A stretch of DNA of 9,534 nucleotides from Patescibacteria group bacterium (GTDB lineage Bacteria; Patescibacteriota; Microgenomatia; Levybacterales; UBA12049), in NCBI GenBank assembly GCA_023487605.1, contig JAMDEE010000022.1, forward strand, positions 1 to 9,534, given 5' to 3'. The notes beneath the pieces are model-generated. The model was not told the origin of the DNA. It searched no databases and saw nothing but the letters and a program-made list of their open reading frames with translations. The translations under genes and the position numbers were made by a program. Below, piece after piece: positions 6,098 to 9,534 of the stretch; positions within the stretch are counted from its first letter, which is position 1, and each line of letters starts with the position of its first letter.

Positions 6098-6403
6098 ATG
6101 GTAAAAAGCAATAAACAAAAGATAACGCCCTTGTTTGACAATGTTTTAGTTAAACCTTTGGCAGCCGAGGCAAAAACCGAAAGCGGGATCATATTACCAG
6201 ATACTGCTCGCGAAAAACCCCAGATGGGAATTGTTATGGCGATCGGAAAAGGCGTTATTAACGAAGCAGGTAAATTAGTGCCAATGGTTGTAGAAGTCGG
6301 ACAAAAAATCATGTACAAAAAATGGGGAGGAAATGAAATTAAAATCGAGGGAGAAGAATGGACGTTGGTTGAACAAAAAGACATACTGGCAATAGTTAGT
6401 TGA
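6098..6403 (+). CDS. groES: GroES co-chaperonin (Hsp10)
   Basis: A 101-residue co-chaperonin, forming the heptameric lid that caps GroEL and closes the folding chamber. Landmarks are ITPLFDNVLVKP at about 9-20, the mobile loop containing GIILPDTAREKPQMG with the GroEL-binding hydrophobic tripeptide IIL, and the C-terminal WTLVEQKDILAIV. Length is normal for the family (about 95-100) with a slightly longer basic N-terminus (MVKSNKQK). The ATG at 6098 is the only suitable start and no Shine-Dalgarno sequence precedes it despite the roughly 70-nt leader. It is the first gene of a groES-groEL operon, 66 nt before groEL, and is probably under heat-shock control via the CIRCE-like dyad. Confidence 0.97.
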   Translation: MVKSNKQKITPLFDNVLVKPLAAEAKTESGIILPDTAREKPQMGIVMAIGKGVINEAGKLVPMVVEVGQKIMYKKWGGNEIKIEGEEWTLVEQKDILAIVS

Positions 6404-6404
6404 A

Positions 6405-6461
6405 AGATGAGAAATGAGAGATGAGAAATATTTTTCATCTCTCAACTTTCATTTCTCATTT
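6405..6461 (+). other. Long intercistronic hairpin between groES and groEL
   Basis: Inner stem: 6416-6428 (GAGAGATGAGAAA) pairs with 6431-6443 (TTTTTCATCTCTC), all pairs Watson-Crick except one G-U. Outer stem: 6405-6415 pairs with 6451-6461, 11 bp including one G-U. The seven bases 6444-6450 bulge out on one side. The left arm contains GATGAGAAAT twice (6406-6415, 6420-6429). The whole gap between groES and groEL is thus one hairpin ending 8 nt before the groEL ATG. It is not a classical terminator because no T-run follows; an mRNA-processing or stability element is more likely. Confidence 0.7.
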
Positions 6462-6469
6462 CTTGATAT

Positions 6470-8131
6470 ATGGCAAAACAAATAAAATTTTCAGAAGATG
6501 CTAGACAATCCCTTGTAAAAGGGGTAAATATTTTGGCTAAAGCGGTTGTTACAACGCTTGGTCCAAAAGGCAGAAATGTAGCCATTGATAAAAAATGGGG
6601 AGCTCCGAATGTTATCCATGACGGCGTAACAGTTGCTAAAGAGATAGAGCTTCCGGATCCTTATGAAAACATGGGTGCACAGCTTGTAAAAGAAGCCGCT
6701 TCTAAAACCAATGATGTCGCTGGAGACGGCACAACAACAGCAACCCTTTTGGCTCAATCTATTGTAAATAACGGCTTTAAAAATGTTACCTCGGGCGCAA
6801 ACCCCATGATTCTTAAGATAGGTATAGAAAAAGCACTAGCAAGTGTTCTTGCCGAAATAAAAGAAATGAAGAAAACTATCAAAGATACTGATGTTACTAA
6901 AGTTGCCACAATATCCGCACAAGATGACAAAATAGGAACATTAATCGCGGAAGCTCTAAAAAAAGTCGGCAAAGACGGAGTTGTAACTGTTGAAGAAGGA
7001 CGAGGTTTAGAATTATCTATCGAATACAAAGAAGGAATGGAATTTGACAAAGGCTACGCCTCCGCATATTTTGTTACCAATCCCGACCGTATGGAAGCCG
7101 AAATCGAAAATCCGTATATCTTAATAACAGACAAAAAAATTTCCGCCTTAAATGATCTTTTACCTTTCCTGGAAAATTTGGTTAAATCTTCCAAAAATCT
7201 TGTAATTATCGCAGATGACATAGAAGGAGAAGCCCTCGCAACCTTAGTTGTTAACAAACTGCGGGGAACATTTAATGCAATTGCTATAAAAGCGCCGGGA
7301 TTTGGAGACAGAAGAAAAGAAATGCTTGAAGATATCGCAATTCTAACCGGAGGAACTGTGATCTCGGAAGACACGGGACGAAAATTGGATAGTGTCACAC
7401 TGGATGACTGCGGAAAAGCAGATAAGGTTTGGGCAGACAAAGAAAATACCAAAATAATAGGCGGAAAGGGAGATAAGTCAGCTCTTAAAGCAAGAATAAT
7501 ACAGGTTAAAACCGCTATAGAAAAAACGACCTCGGATTTTGACCGCGAGAAACTGCAAGAAAGACTGGCTAAACTATCCGGAGGAGTTGCCGTTATCAAC
7601 GTTGGCGCCGCAACAGAAGTAGAGCTTAAAGAAAAAAAAGAAAGAGTAAATGATGCTGTTTCCGCAACCAAAGCGGCTTTGGAAGAAGGCATAGTACCAG
7701 GAGGAGGAATCGCTCTTCTCAAAGCACGGCAGGCTCTGCCATCTCTTAAAAACTCTCTTACCGATGACGACGAAAAAACAGGAGTTGAAATTTTATATAA
7801 AGCTCTTGCCGAACCTATTCGATGGATAGCGAAAAACGCGGGAGCGGATGATGGATGGGTTCTAAAAAAGATAGAAGAAGTGTTAAATAACAAAAAAGAT
7901 ACCAGCGATTTTGGATTTAACGCAATGACTTTAGGCTTTGGTTCTATGACAGAGGCAGGAATTATTGATCCCGCAAAGGTTACCAGATCTGCTGTTCAAA
8001 ATGCGGTTTCGGTTGGCATGATGATCTTAACCACAGAGGCTTTAATTACCGACATGAAAGAACCCGAAAAATCAGTGCCTGGAATGCCAGGAGGAATGCC
8101 CGGCGGCATGGGAGACATGGGCGGCTACTAA
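6470..8131 (+). CDS. groEL: GroEL chaperonin (Hsp60)
   Basis: A 553-residue type I chaperonin subunit. It forms the double-ring, ATP-driven folding chamber that works with GroES in the cytoplasm. Nucleotide-site motifs are intact: TLGPKGRNV (29-37), HDGVT with D51, and GDGTTTATLL with the catalytic D86 (E. coli D87). The block KKERVNDAVSATKAALEEGI, with PGGGIALL following, is the usual equatorial signature. The apical domain carries KAPGFGDRRKEMLEDIAILT. The protein ends in the flexible Gly-Met tail (GGMPGGMGDMGGY) typical of chamber-lining GroEL tails. Length is normal. There is no Shine-Dalgarno site before the ATG; the leader is occupied by the hairpin at 6405-6461, and the gene is presumably co-transcribed with groES. 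A long antisense frame opposite 7054-7893 is a coding shadow. No terminator hairpin is evident after the stop. Confidence 0.99.
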   Translation: MAKQIKFSEDARQSLVKGVNILAKAVVTTLGPKGRNVAIDKKWGAPNVIHDGVTVAKEIELPDPYENMGAQLVKEAASKTNDVAGDGTTTATLLAQSIVNNGFKNVTSGANPMILKIGIEKALASVLAEIKEMKKTIKDTDVTKVATISAQDDKIGTLIAEALKKVGKDGVVTVEEGRGLELSIEYKEGMEFDKGYASAYFVTNPDRMEAEIENPYILITDKKISALNDLLPFLENLVKSSKNLVIIADDIEGEALATLVVNKLRGTFNAIAIKAPGFGDRRKEMLEDIAILTGGTVISEDTGRKLDSVTLDDCGKADKVWADKENTKIIGGKGDKSALKARIIQVKTAIEKTTSDFDREKLQERLAKLSGGVAVINVGAATEVELKEKKERVNDAVSATKAALEEGIVPGGGIALLKARQALPSLKNSLTDDDEKTGVEILYKALAEPIRWIAKNAGADDGWVLKKIEEVLNNKKDTSDFGFNAMTLGFGSMTEAGIIDPAKVTRSAVQNAVSVGMMILTTEALITDMKEPEKSVPGMPGGMPGGMGDMGGY

Positions 8132-8186
8132 AACCCCAACCTAAACGTACTTGACTCTTAACTTCGAACTTTCTGCTAATTTTTGC

Positions 8187-8194
8187 TGTATAAT
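8187..8194 (+). promoter_or_regulatory. TATAAT promoter of the GH10 gene
   Basis: A consensus TATAAT (8189-8194) preceded directly by TG lies 7 nt before an in-frame GTG at 8202, the same distance as for the kinase gene. CTGTATAATA is shared exactly with the lepA promoter. No clear -35 is seen. It predicts a leaderless transcript beginning at the GTG and rules out the in-frame TTG at 8151, which lies upstream of the promoter. Confidence 0.65.
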
Positions 8195-8201
8195 AGAATT
8201 T

Positions 8202-9233
8202 GTGAATTACAAAGGCATAATTATTGAAGAAAGTTTAGAAAAAGATTTAATAATGAATACTCCTTTAAAAGATTTAGCCATCAAGAAAGGCATCTATATA
8301 GGCGCTGCTATTAATGTGGAAAAATTAGTCTCCGATGAAAAATATAAAAGGTTAGTAAAAAAAGAGTTTAATATGGTAACTCCTGAGAATGCCATGAAGT
8401 GGTTTAATACACATCCTGTAAAAGATAGATTTACCTTTGACCAAGCAGATCTGTTTATGGATTTTGCAAAAGAAAATAATCTTGCTGTCCATGCCCATGT
8501 CTTAGTGTGGCATAAACATTTGCCGGATTGGTTAACAAAAGTAAATTTTAGCAAAGATGAACTTTGGGATATTTTAAAAGAACACATTTTTACAGTCGTT
8601 AGAAGATATAAAGGGCAAATTTATGCCTGGGATGTGGTTAATGAAGCATTAAACTATGACGGATTAGATCCTAACTCTTTTTGGCTACAAAATTTGGGGC
8701 AGGAGTTTATTGCAAAGTCTTTTCAATGGACACATGAGGCAGATCCGAACGCCAAGCTGTTTTATAACGAGTGGGGCGTTGAAGGTTTGGATGAAAAATC
8801 TGACCATATGTATGAGCTGGTTAAAAACTTACTTAGCAAAGGCGTCCCAATGCACGGAATTGGTTTTCAGATGCATGTTGGAACAGAAGATTCAGAAAAC
8901 TGTGGTAAAGCGCCATCAAAAGAAGATATAGCGGCAAATATGAAACGGTTCTCTGATTTAGGACTTGAGATTCATATTACCGAAATGGATGTTCAAATAT
9001 CGCAAGCTCAAGGAACAAGAGATGAAAAACTCAAAAAACAAGCTGAAATTTACAAATATGTTTTAGAAGCCGCGTTCTCTGTTCCAAACTTCAAAGCTCT
9101 CAACACTTGGGGAGTAATAGATAAATATTCATGGATCAAAGCGTTCTATTCAGAGGATGATGAACCACTTCTTTTTGATGATAATTACCAACCTAAACCG
9201 GCATATTACTCTCTAGTGGAGGCATTACAATGA
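8202..9233 (+). CDS. GH10 family endo-1,4-beta-xylanase, probably cytoplasmic
   Basis: A complete glycoside hydrolase family 10 (beta/alpha)8 barrel that would hydrolyse beta-1,4-xylan or xylo-oligosaccharides with retention. Residues numbered from the GTG at 8202 (343 aa): ENAMKW (62-67), HVLVWHKHLPDW (99-110), catalytic acid/base E148 in WDVVNEAL, GIGFQMHV, nucleophile E261 in ITEMDV, and WGVIDKYSW near the end, followed by the usual QPKPAYYSLVEAL terminus. All active-site positions I know for the family are present. There is no signal peptide or membrane helix, no carbohydrate-binding module and no dockerin, so a cytoplasmic enzyme acting on imported oligosaccharides is likely, or non-classical export. 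Start: GTG 8202 sits 7 nt after a TATAAT box (leaderless). The ATG at 8253 (MNTPLKDLAIKK, 326 aa) already gives the whole domain and is the alternative. Residues 1-17 resemble the head of an unrelated CPR protein. Confidence 0.93.
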   Translation: MNYKGIIIEESLEKDLIMNTPLKDLAIKKGIYIGAAINVEKLVSDEKYKRLVKKEFNMVTPENAMKWFNTHPVKDRFTFDQADLFMDFAKENNLAVHAHVLVWHKHLPDWLTKVNFSKDELWDILKEHIFTVVRRYKGQIYAWDVVNEALNYDGLDPNSFWLQNLGQEFIAKSFQWTHEADPNAKLFYNEWGVEGLDEKSDHMYELVKNLLSKGVPMHGIGFQMHVGTEDSENCGKAPSKEDIAANMKRFSDLGLEIHITEMDVQISQAQGTRDEKLKKQAEIYKYVLEAAFSVPNFKALNTWGVIDKYSWIKAFYSEDDEPLLFDDNYQPKPAYYSLVEALQ

Positions 9234-9328
9234 CAATAACAAGTGATCAAAAACAAAAATTGGCTCAAGCAGTAATAGAAGGAATGTCCGAGTTCCCACC
9301 TGGAAGGTGGGAACTCGAAGAGATATAG
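9230..9328 (+). CDS. Possible 32-aa small ORF overlapping the GH10 stop
   Basis: ATG at 9230 overlaps the GH10 TGA in the ATGA arrangement often seen in translational coupling. The frame reads MTITSDQKQKLAQAVIEGM and then SEFPPGRWELEEI before a TAG at 9326-9328. The first half looks like an amphipathic helix. The second half is encoded by a perfect 12-bp hairpin (9289-9317), so the original gene may have been interrupted or ended by a palindromic insert. No homologue recognised. It could be a real micro-protein, the stump of a decayed gene, or chance. Confidence 0.3.
   Translation: MTITSDQKQKLAQAVIEGMSEFPPGRWELEEI
9289..9317. repeat. Perfect 12-bp stem hairpin
   Basis: CGAGTTCCCACC (9289-9300), loop TGGAA, then GGTGGGAACTCG (9306-9317): a 12-bp GC-rich perfect inverted repeat. 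No T-run follows on either strand, so it is not a standard terminator. Its form is like the mobile palindromes associated with REP-type or IS200/IS605-type transposases; that link is inference. Confidence 0.8.
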
Positions 9329-9352
9329 AAAATTCCACACCGCCGTTAAAAC

Positions 9353-9380
9353 CGCTTTAATGATTTAAATCATTAAAGCG
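9353..9380. repeat. 28-bp perfect palindrome
   Basis: CGCTTTAATGATTT (9353-9366) is followed immediately by its exact reverse complement (9367-9380), with no spacer, centred on TTTAAA. Flanking bases 9352 and 9381 do not pair. Such a long spacer-free palindrome is unlikely by chance. It may be an operator, a cruciform-forming site, a weak terminator for GH10 or the leftward transposase gene, or an insertion-sequence target. Confidence 0.85.
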
Positions 9381-9404
9381 ATAACAAATTTAGATAACAA
9401 ATTT
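9380..9404. repeat. Tandem 13-nt repeat
   Basis: GATAACAAATTT occurs at 9380-9391 and 9393-9404, separated by one A, giving a 13-nt period. It begins at the last base of the 28-bp palindrome and ends next to the presumed insertion-sequence terminus at 9408. Confidence 0.75.
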
Positions 9405-9407
9405 GAA

Positions 9408-9534
9408 TGTCATTCCACAATAGAAATGTCCCCCCTAGGGAGCAACTTTTGCGTACCGTCTCCATGGATGATTAGGCGGGGGTTTGTAATTCAAGGTATG
9501 AGTTGTAAGAATAATCGGTTGTTTAATCCGTTGT
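9408..9534 (-). mobile_element. Terminal part of an insertion sequence (IS481-like?), partial
   Basis: TGTCATTCCACAATAGAAAT (from 9408) begins with the TG typical of IS ends. It contains two ATGTC boxes 19 nt apart (9407-9411 and 9426-9430), reminiscent of repeated transposase-binding motifs at IS ends. It lies just beyond the stop of a minus-strand reading frame with a transposase-like C-terminus. The other end lies outside the window, so the boundary and family are provisional. Confidence 0.45.
9435..9534 (-). CDS. C-terminal fragment of a probable transposase (DDE integrase type)
   Basis: On the minus strand the frame entering from the right edge reads RIKQPIILTTHTLNYKPPP and then NHPWRRYAKVAP before a TAG at 9435-9437, about 32 residues. 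The basic, Pro-rich K-P-x-P-x-HPWR ending is, from memory, how many integrase-core transposases of the IS481/IS3-related type end. The adjacent IS-end-like sequence supports this. The catalytic DDE part lies outside the window and cannot be checked, so the gene may be intact or decayed. An alternative plus-strand ATG at 9498 gives no recognisable product. Confidence 0.45.
   Translation of the reverse strand, partial: QRIKQPIILTTHTLNYKPPPNHPWRRYAKVAP

Noticed and set aside
6405..6461. Rho-independent terminator between groES and groEL
   Set aside because: The stem is long and AT-rich with a bulge, no T-run follows it, and groEL must be read through or lose expression; no separate groEL promoter is seen.
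7054..7893. A 279-codon open frame antisense to groEL
   Set aside because: Its Ser/Leu/Pro-rich, pattern-free translation is what the reverse complement of groEL codons gives. It shows no domain and no start signal.
8151..8201. Extending the GH10 protein to an in-frame TTG at 8151
   Set aside because: This would put the TATAAT promoter box inside the coding region, and the added residues resemble nothing in the family.
4734..9233. A cellulosome-like cohesin-dockerin pair formed by the surface protein and the GH10 enzyme
   Set aside because: The GH10 enzyme has no dockerin repeat and no signal peptide, and the two genes are separated by the chaperonin operon.
9380..9404. Start of a CRISPR array
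   Set aside because: Two 12-nt copies separated by a single base are a tandem repeat, with no spacers and no cas genes.

Overview
The window looks like a piece of a Patescibacteria (CPR) genome, most likely Microgenomates. The reasons are the AT-rich composition, a TrpR/YerC-like regulator with a long basic tail, and a membrane-anchored cohesin + PKD surface protein whose N-terminus (KKFFLLGFVIVLLIAIPLTV) is, from memory, typical of that group. Other pointers are a divergent MviN/MurJ and the near absence of Shine-Dalgarno sequences. TGA is used as a stop (regulator, kinase, groES, GH10), so the genetic code is standard and this is not a Gracilibacteria/Absconditabacteria code. The assignment is inference; no marker gene settles it.

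Layout: (1) 1-1669, a MurJ/MviN-family flippase cut off by the left edge. (2) 1670-2355, a TrpR-like regulator on the minus strand, convergent with murJ and bracketed by two copies of one AT-rich palindrome (core ATTATTCGAATAAT). The upstream copy covers the -10 box of the regulator's own promoter, which suggests autorepression. (3) 2356-2868, a small P-loop kinase transcribed divergently from the regulator. (4) 2926-4737, lepA (EF4), carrying two in-frame repeat-derived insertions. (5) 4734-5918, the cohesin/PKD surface protein on the minus strand, overlapping lepA tail to tail by 4 nt. (6) 5919-8131, back-to-back promoters and then groES-groEL, with a degenerate CIRCE-like operator at the transcription start and a long hairpin between the two cistrons. 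(7) 8202-9233, a complete GH10 endo-xylanase-type domain without a signal peptide, whose short N-terminal extension looks like the head of another gene. (8) 9234-9534, a repeat-rich tail: a perfect hairpin inside a tiny ORF, a 28-bp perfect palindrome, a 13-nt tandem repeat, and what appears to be the end of an insertion sequence with the last residues of its transposase.

Most genes here are housekeeping (cell-wall precursor flipping, translation, protein folding). The parts that repay attention are the regulator with its two palindromes, the repeat insertions in lepA, the recurrent promoters that place the transcription start at or within a few bases of the start codon, and the accessory, mobile-looking right end. 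I did not find a clear multi-gene novel defence or metabolic system. The best candidate for something undescribed is the TrpR-like regulator and its palindromic operator.
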